Assembly: GCA_016219965.1 (NCBI GenBank)
Contig: JACRJM010000004.1
Location: 248,001 to 312,000 of the forward strand
Source: Candidatus Schekmanbacteria bacterium
GTDB taxonomy: Bacteria > Schekmanbacteria > GWA2-38-11 > J061
DNA length: 64,000 bases
Direction of reading: 5' to 3'
How positions within the stretch are numbered: the first letter of the stretch is position 1; every line of letters starts with the position of its first letter. The notes beneath the pieces are model-generated. The model did not search any database. It saw only the letters and a program-made list of their open reading frames with translations, and had not been told where the DNA came from. Below are positions 1 through 8,924 of the stretch, one piece after another. A program made the translations under genes and the position numbers.

Positions 1-74
1 CTTTGTCATAATTGAAGATTGTTTATATTATAGTAAAGAATAATAAGTAAGGTATTTGAATATAGGTTAAAATA

Positions 75-980
75 ATGGCCGCCTGCTACCAGAAACTCTA
101 TGAATCCGGTGAACTTGGTGAGAGGGCAGAAATGCTTAAATCACTGCTTAAGTCATGCACCCTTTGTCCGCATAAATGCCGCGTTGACAGGACAAGAGGA
201 GATAGGGGAAAATGCAGGGCGGCGATTAGTGCTACCATCTCAAGCGTTGGACCACATTTCGGAGAGGAGCCTCCATTGGTAGGTATTCATGGCTCCGGGA
301 CGATTTTTTTTACCTGCTGTAACCTCCACTGCATTTTCTGCCAGAACTACGACATAAGCCATCTTGATAATGGGACTGATGTTAAAGCAGATGTACTTTC
401 ATCGCATATGCTTAACCTTCAAAAGGAAGGTTGTCACAATATAAACCTTGTTACGCCGACGCACTTTGTCCCGCAGATAATAGAGGCTCTCGAAATCGCC
501 GCCGCCCGTGGTCTCAATCTTCCCATAGTGTACAACTGCGGAGGGTATGAATCTCTTGATGTCATCAGACTTCTTGACGGCATTGTAGATATCTATATGC
601 CTGATGCGAAGTTTGCAGAGCCCAAGATTGCAAAAGAACTTTGCGGAGTTGCAGACTATTTTGAAATTTTAAAGCCTGTGCTCCTTGAAATGCACAGGCA
701 GGTTGGAGTATTACAAATAAATGAGAGCGGTATTGCAGAAAGAGGACTGCTCATCAGGCATCTTGTCATGCCCGGCATGCTTCAGGACACAAGGAGGATT
801 TTGGAATTCATTGCAAAAAATATTTCACCTGAAACATATGTCAATGTGATGGGACAGTACCGTCCTTGCTTTGAAGCGGAGAATATAGGAAGAATTTCAA
901 AATCTTTGGATTATTATGAATATCAGGAGGCTCTGAAAATAGCCAAAAGTTTTGGACTTGTAAGAGGACTGGAAAATTGA
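75..980 (+). CDS. PflA-like radical SAM protein of unknown substrate
   Basis: A 301-residue radical SAM protein. The CxxxCxxC cluster that binds the SAM-coordinating 4Fe-4S centre is at C82, C86 and C89, in the context CNLHCIFC. An N-terminal Cys group (C28, C31, C35, C47) matches the CxLCPxxC...GxC leader of the uncharacterised PflA-related family (COG1313 type). The family is widespread in anaerobes but its substrate is unknown. The gene overlaps queH by 4 bases and heads a run through secF. That suggests co-transcription with queuosine genes, but no role in that pathway can be claimed. The ATG start has no strong ribosome-binding site. Confidence 0.85.
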   Translation: MAACYQKLYESGELGERAEMLKSLLKSCTLCPHKCRVDRTRGDRGKCRAAISATISSVGPHFGEEPPLVGIHGSGTIFFTCCNLHCIFCQNYDISHLDNGTDVKADVLSSHMLNLQKEGCHNINLVTPTHFVPQIIEALEIAAARGLNLPIVYNCGGYESLDVIRLLDGIVDIYMPDAKFAEPKIAKELCGVADYFEILKPVLLEMHRQVGVLQINESGIAERGLLIRHLVMPGMLQDTRRILEFIAKNISPETYVNVMGQYRPCFEAENIGRISKSLDYYEYQEALKIAKSFGLVRGLEN

Positions 981-1576
981 CTGGAAGATCAACCGGAAAA
1001 TCAAATGATAAACTGCTCCTGCATGTGTGCTGCGGACCATGCTCAATCTATCCTCTCGAGCTTTTGAATCTAAGGTTTAAAACCACATGCTATTTTTATA
1101 ATCCCAACATATATCCGGAATCTGAATACCGTCGAAGATTTGAGACAATGAAAATTTATGCGGACTATGCGGGAATAAAACTGGAATATAATAAGGCAGG
1201 GGATAATTTTAATGATTTCATCTTTGCTATTAGTGAGAATAAAGCAAAGCGGTGTGAGATATGTTATATGATAAGGCTTGATATGACAGCGCAAAAGGCA
1301 GCTATGGAAGGGTATGATTATTACAGTACAACGCTTCTTTACAGCATATATATGGACCATCAAAAAGTTAAAAGCATAGGCGAGTCTTTAGGAGAGCTTC
1401 ACGGAGTTGATTTTTATTATTCTGATTTCAGAGAAGGGTGGAGAAAAGGAGTCAGCTCTTCTAAAGAGATGGGAATGTACAGACAAAACTACTGCGGATG
1501 CATTTACAGCCTGGAAGACAGAGCAGAGAGATTAAAGATGAAAGAACAAAAGAAATCCGGACAAGGAGGAAAGTAA
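977..1576 (+). CDS. queH: Epoxyqueuosine reductase QueH
   Basis: This is the last enzyme of queuosine synthesis, reducing epoxyqueuosine to queuosine in tRNA. It is the QueH type (DUF208), not the cobalamin-dependent QueG. The sequence shows the N-terminal CCGPC motif (residues 18-22), a middle RCEIC pair and the C-terminal YRQNYCGC motif. These Cys residues ligate the Fe-S centre and a second iron in the family. Length (199 aa) is normal. The start is TTG at 977 inside the end of the previous gene; no in-frame ATG precedes the CCGPC motif. queA and tgt follow closely, which supports the assignment. Confidence 0.93.
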   Translation: MTGRSTGKSNDKLLLHVCCGPCSIYPLELLNLRFKTTCYFYNPNIYPESEYRRRFETMKIYADYAGIKLEYNKAGDNFNDFIFAISENKAKRCEICYMIRLDMTAQKAAMEGYDYYSTTLLYSIYMDHQKVKSIGESLGELHGVDFYYSDFREGWRKGVSSSKEMGMYRQNYCGCIYSLEDRAERLKMKEQKKSGQGGK

Positions 1577-1803
1577 TGCTTCCGGAACTTGGCAAAACAC
1601 TTCTGATAATGGGAATAATACTTGCTGTCATAGGCGCGGTACTCATTATTTCCGGGAAGTTTCCATTTTTTGAAAACCTTGGCAAACTGCCGGGAGATAT
1701 CCGCATAGAAAAGAAGAACTTCAGTTTCTATTTTCCAATAACTACCTGCATAATAATAAGTATCATCCTCTCCCTGATATTGCGTTTTTTCTTCAAAAAA
1801 TAA
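1576..1803 (+). CDS. DUF2905 family small membrane protein
   Basis: A 75-residue protein with two predicted membrane helices (about residues 7-27 and 49-70) and a connecting segment reading LGKLPGDIRIEKKNFSFYFP, typical of DUF2905. The ATG overlaps the queH stop by one base. It is preceded by AAGGAGGAAAG at 1563-1573, which decides the start against a longer in-frame extension. Function is unknown for the family, which often sits next to queA or ruvB in bacteria. Here it lies between queH and queA. Confidence 0.85.
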   Translation: MLPELGKTLLIMGIILAVIGAVLIISGKFPFFENLGKLPGDIRIEKKNFSFYFPITTCIIISIILSLILRFFFKK

Positions 1804-1889
1804 TGTATGTGTCAGGGATGACCCTCCTATTATTACCTTGATTTTAAAAGCCTTTGATGTTAGCAAAAAAGCTTTATTGTGAGGTATTT

Positions 1890-2948
1890 ATGGATATAAA
1901 TCTCCTCGACTATGAACTTGGGAAAGAGTTTATTGCCCAGCATCCATCTCTCAAAAGAGATGAGTCGAAGCTCATGTTCATGGGAAGAGAAAGCGGGGAA
2001 ATAAGGCATCTCCTGTTTAAAGACATTGCCGGTTATTTTAATTCCGGTGATGTACTCGTTGTCAATGATACCCGTGTTTTTCCTGCGCGTATTGAGGGAC
2101 AGAAAAAATCAACAGGCGGAGGTGTGAGGTTTCTTGTAACAAAGAGAATAAATAGCCATGAATGGGAAGCCATCATCGAGAAAGGCCATAACATTAGAGA
2201 AGGTGAGGAGATAGATTTTTGCAGCGGGAGATTCAGAGGCAGGCTGACAGGCAGAGGAGCGAAGGGAACGGGACGGATTTTGTTTGCGACCAATGGTACT
2301 GATCCCCTTCAATATTTCGAAGAATACGGAGCAATGCCGCTTCCGCCTTATATAAAGAGGACCGGTAATAATGGAATCACCGCAGGCAATGGACTTTCTG
2401 ACAGCAAAAGATACCAGACAGTTTATGCCGAGCACTCAGGCTCTATAGCTGCCCCGACTGCTGGCCTTCATTTTACTGAGACGCTGTTAACTGAATTAGA
2501 AAAAAAAGGAGTAAAGATAGTAAAGATTACCCTTCATGTCGGGACAGGAACATTCAAACCCGTTTCTTGCGACAATATAGACGAGCATGTTATGGATGAA
2601 GAGGAGTACAGCATAACAGAAGCAGCAGCAGGTGAACTAAACACTGCTCTTAGTGAAAGGAAACGTATAATCGCAGTCGGCACTACAACAACAAGAACGC
2701 TTGAAAGCGAGATGCTTAATTTCGGAAAGTTTACAACCGGAAACAAAAGCACAGGCATATTCATAAAACCGAGATTTGCGTTTAAAGCAATATCAGGGAT
2801 TATAACTAATTTCCACCTTCCGCGGACAACCCTGCTTGCGCTGGTTTCTGCTTTCTGCGGAAGGGAGAGGATTCTATCTGCATATGAGGTTGCAAAACAA
2901 AATGGATACAGGTTCTACAGCTACGGCGATGCAATGTTCATCGTTTAA
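1890..2948 (+). CDS. queA: S-adenosylmethionine:tRNA ribosyltransferase-isomerase QueA
   Basis: Transfers and isomerises the ribosyl part of SAM onto 7-aminomethyl-7-deazaguanine in tRNA, giving epoxyqueuosine. Family signatures visible include VNDTRVFPARI, the GAMPLPPYIKR segment, HSGSIAAPTAGLHFT and HVGTGTFKPV. The start is placed at the ATG giving MDINLLDYEL, which aligns with the usual QueA N terminus and has TGAGG at 1880-1884. An upstream in-frame ATG at 1854 would add 12 unconserved residues. The length of 352 aa is normal. It provides the substrate of QueH encoded just upstream, and its 3' end overlaps tgt. Confidence 0.96.
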   Translation: MDINLLDYELGKEFIAQHPSLKRDESKLMFMGRESGEIRHLLFKDIAGYFNSGDVLVVNDTRVFPARIEGQKKSTGGGVRFLVTKRINSHEWEAIIEKGHNIREGEEIDFCSGRFRGRLTGRGAKGTGRILFATNGTDPLQYFEEYGAMPLPPYIKRTGNNGITAGNGLSDSKRYQTVYAEHSGSIAAPTAGLHFTETLLTELEKKGVKIVKITLHVGTGTFKPVSCDNIDEHVMDEEEYSITEAAAGELNTALSERKRIIAVGTTTTRTLESEMLNFGKFTTGNKSTGIFIKPRFAFKAISGIITNFHLPRTTLLALVSAFCGRERILSAYEVAKQNGYRFYSYGDAMFIV

Positions 2949-4044
2949 TTTCACATTGCTCAAAACAGACACCGGAACTGAGGCAAGGCGGGGTGTCGTA
3001 AAGACTCCGCATGGGGAGATCCAAACTCCATTCTTCATGCCTGTAGGTACCCGCGGTGTTGTAAAGACCCTTACTTCGCATGAGCTGGAAGAAATTGGAG
3101 CGGAGATAATGCTCTGCAACACATACCATCTTTTTTTGCGTCCGGGTGCTGATATTGTAGAAGAGATGGGCGGGCTTCATGGATTTGCGAGCTGGCAGAA
3201 GCCGATACTCACGGACAGCGGAGGATTCCAGGTATTCAGCCTGGCAAAGCTTAACAAGATAAAAAAGGACGGCGTAGAGTTTCGCTCTCACATAGATGGG
3301 AGTCTATTCTTCTTTACACCTGAGGTAGTAATGGAGATACAGGGGAAGCTTGGGGCTGATATTGTGATGGCTTTTGACGAGTGCATCCCTTATCCTGCTG
3401 AAAGGGAATATTGCATAAGCTCGGTCAAAAAAACAGTTGAATGGGCACTGCGCTCCAAACAGTCCCTTGCCAGTAATAAACAGGCGCTCTTCGGGATAGT
3501 ACAGGGAGGGATTTATCCAGATATACGTGAAGACTGTCTGCATCAGCTCGAGGAGATAGGATTTGACGGAATGGCGATAGGAGGATTAAGCGTAGGCGAG
3601 CCAAAAGAGATGATGTATGATATAGTCCATAAAATTGCTCCCATGATGGACAGATGGAAGCCTAGATATTTGATGGGTGTGGGTATGCCTGATGACATTA
3701 TAGAGTCGGTATCTGCCGGAATAGACATGTTTGACTGCATAATCCCGACACGTCAGGCTCGAAACGGAGCCCTCTTTACATGGAATGGGAGAATGATTAT
3801 AAAGAACGCAAAATTTGCAAGAGATGAAAACCCGATTGACAGCGGATGCAGTTGCTTTACATGCCGCACATATTCAAGGGCATATCTGAGGCATCTTTAT
3901 CAGTCAGGGGAGACATTGAGCCTGAGGCTTAACACGATACATAACCTGCATTTTTATTTAGAGCTTATGAAAGAGATAAGAAGTCATATTGAAATGGGGA
4001 GTTTCTCAGAATTTAAACAGAATATGAAAGGGAGGTGGAACTGA
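2929..4044 (+). CDS. tgt: tRNA-guanine transglycosylase Tgt
   Basis: Exchanges the wobble guanine of GUN-anticodon tRNAs for preQ1. Seen: TDSGGFQVFSL with catalytic Asp near residue 96, GGLSVGE, FDCIIPTRQARNGALFT with the nucleophilic Asp, and the C-terminal zinc motif CSCFTCRTYSRAYLRHL. The start is uncertain. ATG at 2929 fits the family N terminus. ATG at 2902 has a weak GAGG upstream and would add nine residues. Either overlaps the end of queA, implying translational coupling. The length of about 371 aa is typical. Confidence 0.96.
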   Translation: MQCSSFNFTLLKTDTGTEARRGVVKTPHGEIQTPFFMPVGTRGVVKTLTSHELEEIGAEIMLCNTYHLFLRPGADIVEEMGGLHGFASWQKPILTDSGGFQVFSLAKLNKIKKDGVEFRSHIDGSLFFFTPEVVMEIQGKLGADIVMAFDECIPYPAEREYCISSVKKTVEWALRSKQSLASNKQALFGIVQGGIYPDIREDCLHQLEEIGFDGMAIGGLSVGEPKEMMYDIVHKIAPMMDRWKPRYLMGVGMPDDIIESVSAGIDMFDCIIPTRQARNGALFTWNGRMIIKNAKFARDENPIDSGCSCFTCRTYSRAYLRHLYQSGETLSLRLNTIHNLHFYLELMKEIRSHIEMGSFSEFKQNMKGRWN

Positions 4045-4045
4045 T

Positions 4046-4390
4046 ATGTTAGGTTTAGCTTATGCAATGGCACCACAGGGAGGCGGGCAGGCTCAGGGGG
4101 GCTCAGGTTATGCATTTATTATAATGATGGCCGTGATTTTCGGTCTTTTCTACCTTCTCATCTTAAGGCCCCAGCAGAAGGAGCAGAAAAAAGCTCAGGA
4201 AATGCTGAACAATGTCCAGAAGGGGGACCGGATTCTCACAAAAGGCGGGATATATGGATCGGTTATACAGACCAAGGATGACATACTTCTTGTTAAAATA
4301 GCAGACAATGTTAAAGTTGAAATTGCAAGGAATGCTGTAGTAAGTGTATTAACTGAAAAAGCTGAAAGTGAAAGTCAAAGTAAAAGTTAA
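4046..4390 (+). CDS. yajC: Preprotein translocase subunit YajC
   Basis: A small inner-membrane partner of SecDF. One hydrophobic helix (about residues 26-46, ending FYLLILRPQQKEQKK) is followed by the cytoplasmic YajC fold with GDRILTKGGIYGSV. It has a strong GGGAGGTGG ribosome-binding site and an ATG two bases after the tgt stop. The order tgt-yajC-secD-secF is the classical bacterial arrangement. The Gly/Gln-rich N terminus (PQGGGQAQGGSG) is common in this family. Confidence 0.95.
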   Translation: MLGLAYAMAPQGGGQAQGGSGYAFIIMMAVIFGLFYLLILRPQQKEQKKAQEMLNNVQKGDRILTKGGIYGSVIQTKDDILLVKIADNVKVEIARNAVVSVLTEKAESESQSKS

Positions 4391-4464
4391 TGTTGCATAA
4401 GCTTTTATTAATGTTTATAAGCTCGGCAATTTGATTTTTTAAGTTCTAAAGGGAGTTGCCTTTT

Positions 4465-6015
4465 ATGAATAATACATTGAAGTGGAAGATATTGTTTGTG
4501 TTAGGTCTGATGGTTGCAGCTATCTGGGGCGCTTATCCTCTGAAGGAGAAGATAAAGCTTGGTCTAGACCTTCAAGGGGGAGTCCATCTGCTAATGGGGG
4601 TAAACACAGAAAAAGCCATAATCAGTGAAACTGTGCATATGAAGAATTATATTCTTCGCGGTCTGACTGAAAAGGGTCTAAAGGTTAACGCATCACAGGT
4701 AGGAGAAGGGAGAAGTTTCTCACTTGAATTCTCTTCGGCGCAGGACAGGGATAAAGCAAAAGGTCTCCTTTCAAGCGATTATAAAGAGACTGATGTTAAA
4801 GATGGAAGCGGGAATTCCCTTATAATCTCAATGAGCGAAAATATGCTCACAAATTACGTGAATCTCACAGTCCAGCAGGCAATTGAGATACTGCGAAACC
4901 GTGTTGATAAATTCGGTGTTTCTGAGCCGGTTATACAGAAACAAGGTAATGACAAAATAGTAATACAGCTTCCGGGACTTGATGATCCGGAGAGGGCAAA
5001 AAAACTAATTCAGACTGGCGGAGTGCTGGAGTTTAAGATAGTCGGGGGAGAAGGAGCAGCACCTGATGAGATAATTAAGAAATTAGGAGGTACTCTTCCG
5101 GAAAACCTTGAGATTCTCCCTTATGAAGTTGGCACAGCGGACACCAAAGGGCTCAGGGGTTATCTCCTTGTGAAAAAGGAAGCTGAGATCACCGGGAATT
5201 ATCTAAAAGATGCACGCGTAAGCCAGGATGATTATGGACTTTCAGCGGTAAGTTTCGAGTTCAACCCTGAAGGCGCTACAATGTTTGGAAAGATAACAGA
5301 GAGTAATATCGGCAAACAGCTTGCCATAGTCCTTGACGGAAAAGTTCAATCAGCGCCAGTCATTAAATCCAAAATAACGGACAGGGGACAGATAACAGGC
5401 AACTTCTCAGCTCAGGAAGCGCAGGATCTCGTCGTCATATTGAGGGCAGGCGCTCTTCCGGCGGAGCTTGAATACCTCGAGGAAAGGACCGTAGGTCCTT
5501 CGCTCGGAGCTGACTCGATCAAGGCAGGTGTTACGGCATCAATAGTCGGATTTATCCTCATAGTTATTTTCATGGCTGTGTATTACAAATGGTCAGGTCT
5601 TGTTGCAAACTTTGCTCTCCTTTTGAATGGAATTTTACTTGTAGGTGCTATGGCATACTTCGGCTTCACTCTTACTCTTCCTGGTATAGCTGGTATTGCC
5701 CTTACCCTCGGTATGGCTGTGGATGCCAATGTCCTTATATATGAAAGGATAAGGGAGGAGTTGAGGCTTGGAAGGACAGTGCGCTCAGCCGTTGATATGG
5801 GTTTTTCAAGAGCAATGTCTACCATCGTTGATTCCAATGTGACAACACTTATTGCGGCACTTGTAATGTTTCAGTTTGGTACAGGCCCGGTCAAAGGGTT
5901 TGCCGTTACGCTAAGCATTGGTCTGCTGATAAGCATGTTTACCGCTGTGTTTGTTTCCAGGATCATATTTGATCTGAGGATAACGAGCGGTAAAGTAAAA
6001 TCTTTGAGCATTTAG
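4465..6015 (+). CDS. secD: Protein translocase subunit SecD
   Basis: The RND-type subunit that uses the proton-motive force to complete Sec export. One N-terminal helix is followed by a large periplasmic P1 region (LGLDLQGGVHLLMGV, NRVDKFGVSEPVI) and five C-terminal helices with GIALTLGMAVDANVLIYERIREE. ATG at 4465 is chosen because AAAGGGAG (4448-4455) is correctly spaced; a TTG at 4456 is also in frame but lies against that site. The product is about 516 aa, complete. It is followed by secF after 21 bases. Confidence 0.96.
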   Translation: MNNTLKWKILFVLGLMVAAIWGAYPLKEKIKLGLDLQGGVHLLMGVNTEKAIISETVHMKNYILRGLTEKGLKVNASQVGEGRSFSLEFSSAQDRDKAKGLLSSDYKETDVKDGSGNSLIISMSENMLTNYVNLTVQQAIEILRNRVDKFGVSEPVIQKQGNDKIVIQLPGLDDPERAKKLIQTGGVLEFKIVGGEGAAPDEIIKKLGGTLPENLEILPYEVGTADTKGLRGYLLVKKEAEITGNYLKDARVSQDDYGLSAVSFEFNPEGATMFGKITESNIGKQLAIVLDGKVQSAPVIKSKITDRGQITGNFSAQEAQDLVVILRAGALPAELEYLEERTVGPSLGADSIKAGVTASIVGFILIVIFMAVYYKWSGLVANFALLLNGILLVGAMAYFGFTLTLPGIAGIALTLGMAVDANVLIYERIREELRLGRTVRSAVDMGFSRAMSTIVDSNVTTLIAALVMFQFGTGPVKGFAVTLSIGLLISMFTAVFVSRIIFDLRITSGKVKSLSI

Positions 6016-6036
6016 AGAGGAGCTGGGAAGAGACAA

Positions 6037-7080
6037 ATGGAAATATTTAAACCTAATATAAATATAAATTTTGTAGGCCGGATAAATCTCTGGATTGGAA
6101 TCTCAATTGTGACAGTAATTATAAGCATATCTTCTCTCGTGTATCACAAGGGACTTAACCCAGGCATAGACTTTGCGGGAGGAACTCTTGTTGAAGTCCA
6201 TTTTAACAACAATAATGCAAGTATTAATGATGTAAGAGATGCTATAAGTGCAGTAGGTTTAGCCACCAGTGGTATTCAGCAGTCAGGAGAAGGGAACGTT
6301 CTGATTAAGACTGAACTAAGCGAGTCCGGAAAGATAAGTGACAGGATAAAGTCCGCGCTCAATGATAAGTTCGGCAAAGGCTCTTTTAGAATAGAACGTG
6401 TTGAAATGGTAGGCCCTGCGACAGGCGCTGACCTAAGATTGAAAGCCCAGACTGCTTTACTGTTTTCAATAATTGGGATGATTATTTATATTTCCTATCG
6501 TTTCCAGAACCGTATAACTATCCCAATTATATCGGTCGCTCTTGTTACATGGTTTCTTTCTACGGTAAACTGGATTCCTGTAACAACATTATGTATTATT
6601 TCTCTTGTCGCTACTCTTGCAGCATGTATCTGGTTTGATCTGAGGCAGGCGTTCGGCTCCATAATTGCGCTTATCCATGATGTTATTGTCGCGGTTGGAG
6701 CCTTATCACTTACAGGAAGAGAATTCTCACTCACAACATTGGCGGCCATACTGACCATCATTGGTTATTCTATGAATGACACGATAGTTGTTTATGACAG
6801 GATAAGAGAGAACCTGAATAAGAGGAAGGATATTCCTCTTGGTGAGCTTATCAACCGCTCAATAAATGAGACACTGAGCAGGACCATATTGACCTCAGGA
6901 CTAACTCTTCTTACCATAGTAGCGCTCTATATTTATGGCGGACCTGTTATCAATGATTTTTCTTTTGCGCTTCTGGTAGGTATAGTTACCGGTACATATT
7001 CATCAATTTATGTTGCAAGCTCGACACTGGTGATATGGGACAGAATAGCCGGCAGCAGCAAAAAGAATAAGAAGAAGTAA
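6037..7080 (+). CDS. secF: Protein translocase subunit SecF
   Basis: Forms the SecDF complex with the preceding gene product. The family signature GIDFAGGTLVEV follows the first helix. The C-terminal helical bundle carries LTIIGYSMNDTIVVYDRIREN, equivalent to the SecD proton-path motif. The length of 347 aa is slightly longer than average but normal. The Shine-Dalgarno AGAGGAG is at 6015-6021. It is the last gene of the run; a hairpin with a downstream T tract follows. Confidence 0.96.
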   Translation: MEIFKPNININFVGRINLWIGISIVTVIISISSLVYHKGLNPGIDFAGGTLVEVHFNNNNASINDVRDAISAVGLATSGIQQSGEGNVLIKTELSESGKISDRIKSALNDKFGKGSFRIERVEMVGPATGADLRLKAQTALLFSIIGMIIYISYRFQNRITIPIISVALVTWFLSTVNWIPVTTLCIISLVATLAACIWFDLRQAFGSIIALIHDVIVAVGALSLTGREFSLTTLAAILTIIGYSMNDTIVVYDRIRENLNKRKDIPLGELINRSINETLSRTILTSGLTLLTIVALYIYGGPVINDFSFALLVGIVTGTYSSIYVASSTLVIWDRIAGSSKKNKKK

Positions 7081-7094
7081 AAGCCTGATATCAG

Positions 7095-7137
7095 ATTTAG
7101 TGGAGAACTCCACCGTAAATCTTGTTGATTTTTTTTT
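7095..7137 (+). terminator. Possible terminator after secF
   Basis: ATTTA-GTGGAG-AA-CTCCAC-CG-TAAAT forms a compact hairpin at 7095-7120, and T-rich sequence reaches a run of nine T at 7129-7137. The T run is about 9 bases from the stem, so it is not ideal. It overlaps the end of a small minus-strand reading frame. Confidence 0.4.
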
Positions 7138-7399
7138 CTTCTGCGATGTTTGAAATCATCCCGAGCAGATGGTTGGTGGCGATTTCTATATTTGTTACCT
7201 GTTCTTCGTTTACTTCGAAGCTGGATAGATTAAGAAGTTTATCCTTTGCTGATTTTATTTCATTCATAAGCTCATTGTTGAATGCCGTGTTTTCAAAAAG
7301 CTCATGAACTCCAAGCACTGTTTCAATGCATGAAAAAACTCTCATCTTCAATTTTTTATCCATGAAATTCTTATAACCCTCCGGCATTTCCGCTGTCAA
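7097..7399 (-). CDS. Small hypothetical helical protein
   Basis: I do not recognise this reading frame of up to 100 aa. The product would be soluble, charged and largely alpha-helical, with heptad-like Leu/Ile spacing (ETVLGVHELFENTAFNNELM, SAKDKLLNLSSF). The longest form starts at TTG; ATG codons at 7387 and 7360 are alternatives, the latter preceded by GGAGGG at long spacing. It is convergent with secF and has no conserved neighbour on its strand. Composition resembles real protein rather than a shadow frame, but evidence is modest. Confidence 0.5.
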   Translation of the reverse strand: MTAEMPEGYKNFMDKKLKMRVFSCIETVLGVHELFENTAFNNELMNEIKSAKDKLLNLSSFEVNEEQVTNIEIATNHLLGMISNIAEEKKINKIYGGVLH

Positions 7400-7518
7400 G
7401 TTTTTCGAAAGAATCTTTTTTATGAAAGTTTCAAATGTAATTTTTTGGATGGGATTAGTGGTTGCATGGTGCGGGAAAGTCGATTAAAATTTTAATCAGT
7501 TTTTAACAGGAGGAGCTA

Positions 7519-7884
7519 GTGACTGCTTGTGAGAAGAAAAAGGTGTTTGCTCTTATCTTTCTTTCCGTATTAGTTCTTTTATCTGTTTTAGCACGGCATG
7601 CAACTGAGCTTAGGGAAAGACCTTCCGGGATTTTAGATAAAGCAAAAGATGAGTTTCTGAATGAAGGACCATATAGACTTATTAATATAAATGAGGCAAA
7701 GCCGTCAGAACTTGAGCTTATCCCCGGCATAGGAGAAGTTTATGCAGCGCGAATCATCGTGGAACGTTCCAGGAGGAATGGTTTTACGAGCATTACAGAG
7801 CTTAAATCAGTAAAAGGAATAGGGGATAAGAGGATGGAGACAATAAGGAAATTTACAGGGATATGGAAGTCAGGAAAAAAATAG
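7519..7884 (+). CDS. ComEA-like helix-hairpin-helix protein
   Basis: 121 aa: an N-terminal membrane anchor (about residues 8-25) and a C-terminal helix-hairpin-helix DNA-binding domain. The latter has NINEAKPSELELIPGIGEVYAARI and ELKSVKGIGDKRMETI, the two GIG hairpins of the ComEA/competence family. It probably binds incoming DNA in the periplasm or outside the membrane, and a comEC gene lies about 13 kb away. GTG is the start, with CAGGAGGAG at 7507-7515. The gene overlaps the next by 22 bases. Confidence 0.85.
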   Translation: MTACEKKKVFALIFLSVLVLLSVLARHATELRERPSGILDKAKDEFLNEGPYRLININEAKPSELELIPGIGEVYAARIIVERSRRNGFTSITELKSVKGIGDKRMETIRKFTGIWKSGKK

Positions 7885-8534
7885 CAGTTTTCAGCGATTT
7901 TGACGGGACAATTAGCGAGAAGGATGTATGCTATCTCTTGCTTGAAAAATATGCGGACTTTAACTGGCAGGAAATCGATAAAAAATGGATAGACGGGGAG
8001 CTTAGTACGGAAGAAGCTTACAGGACAATGCTTGGGAAGATAGATTTAAAAAAATCCGAGTTTGACAGGTTTATAGACAATGTGAAGATAGATGAGAGTT
8101 TCGTAATCTTCTATGAATTTTGCAGGTCAAACAGCATAGAGATTGAGATTGTAAGCGACGGGCTGGATTATTATATAAAGAGAATACTTGGGAAATATGG
8201 GATTACAGATATCAGCATCCATACAAACCATCTTGAATTTGACGGTGAAACATGGGTTTTACAGTTTAACAATACAGCGGCTAAACTTTGTCCGAAAAAA
8301 AACAACCCATGCGGATTCTGTAAGATTGAGCCTGTATTAAAGAAAAAAAATGATGGTTTTATAACGGTTTATATTGGAGACGGGGCTTCTGACAGATGTC
8401 CTGCCACGGTATCAGATTACCTGTTCGCTAAAGGTTATCTTGCTAATTACTGCCGTGACAATAATATTATACATAGGGAATTTAAAAGTTTTGAAGATAT
8501 AAAAAATACGCTGAAGGAGATTTTATATGAATAA
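7863..8534 (+). CDS. HAD-superfamily phosphatase, MtnX/phosphoserine phosphatase-like
   Basis: 223 aa with HAD motif I SDFDGT (D12 nucleophile, D14), motif II Ser in VSDGLDYY, and the motif IV region IGDGASDRC. The arrangement and length fit the MtnX-like group (2-hydroxy-3-keto-5-methylthiopentenyl-1-phosphate phosphatase and relatives). No other methionine-salvage genes are present, so the substrate is open. A Cys-rich stretch (LCPKKNNPCGFC) follows the cap insertion and is also seen in MtnX relatives. It overlaps both neighbours, so it is translated with them. Confidence 0.75.
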   Translation: MEVRKKIAVFSDFDGTISEKDVCYLLLEKYADFNWQEIDKKWIDGELSTEEAYRTMLGKIDLKKSEFDRFIDNVKIDESFVIFYEFCRSNSIEIEIVSDGLDYYIKRILGKYGITDISIHTNHLEFDGETWVLQFNNTAAKLCPKKNNPCGFCKIEPVLKKKNDGFITVYIGDGASDRCPATVSDYLFAKGYLANYCRDNNIIHREFKSFEDIKNTLKEILYE

Positions 8535-8901
8535 AAAAATTGCGTTGACCTGTGTAATCATTTTATTTCTTGCAGCTTCGTGCAATGGACCAATTTCAGT
8601 AAAACGCTGGGTATATAACGACACTCCGCCTGATGAAAAGGGGGATGTGACAATGTCCGGCACTCTCATATGCCTTAACTGTTTTTTTGACCAGACTGAT
8701 GAGGCAAGGGCATTTTGCGCTGCAAACGGGCATCAGCATGTTTTGAGGGCTGTAGATGAAAGACTTTTTACTATTGTCAGGGATGGCAAGTCAAAGGAAC
8801 TTATCGAGTCAGAGAATTATCATAATAAAGCTGTTACCATAACAGGCAGAATAATTGAAAAATCGCGGGCAATAAAGGTTTCTTCATTCGAGACGTTTTA
8901 A
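8527..8901 (+). CDS. Hypothetical lipoprotein with OB-fold-like C terminus
   Basis: A 124-aa protein with a lipoprotein signal peptide: charged MNKK start, hydrophobic run and lipobox LAASC with the lipidated Cys at about residue 19. A CLNC pair sits near residue 50. The C-terminal half (LFTIVRDGKSKELI ... YHNKAVTITGRIIEKSRAIKV) reads like a small OB-fold in which a cofactor or nucleic acid might bind. I do not recognise a named family. The start is supported by GAAGGAGA eight bases upstream and overlaps the preceding gene by 8 bases. Confidence 0.7.
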   Translation: MNKKIALTCVIILFLAASCNGPISVKRWVYNDTPPDEKGDVTMSGTLICLNCFFDQTDEARAFCAANGHQHVLRAVDERLFTIVRDGKSKELIESENYHNKAVTITGRIIEKSRAIKVSSFETF

Positions 8902-8924
8902 ACTTACAAATTCCGCTATGCAGC

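Noticed and set aside
1504-1866. Minus-strand open frame opposite queH and DUF2905
   Set aside because: It runs antisense across two well-supported genes with good ribosome-binding sites and has no recognisable product.
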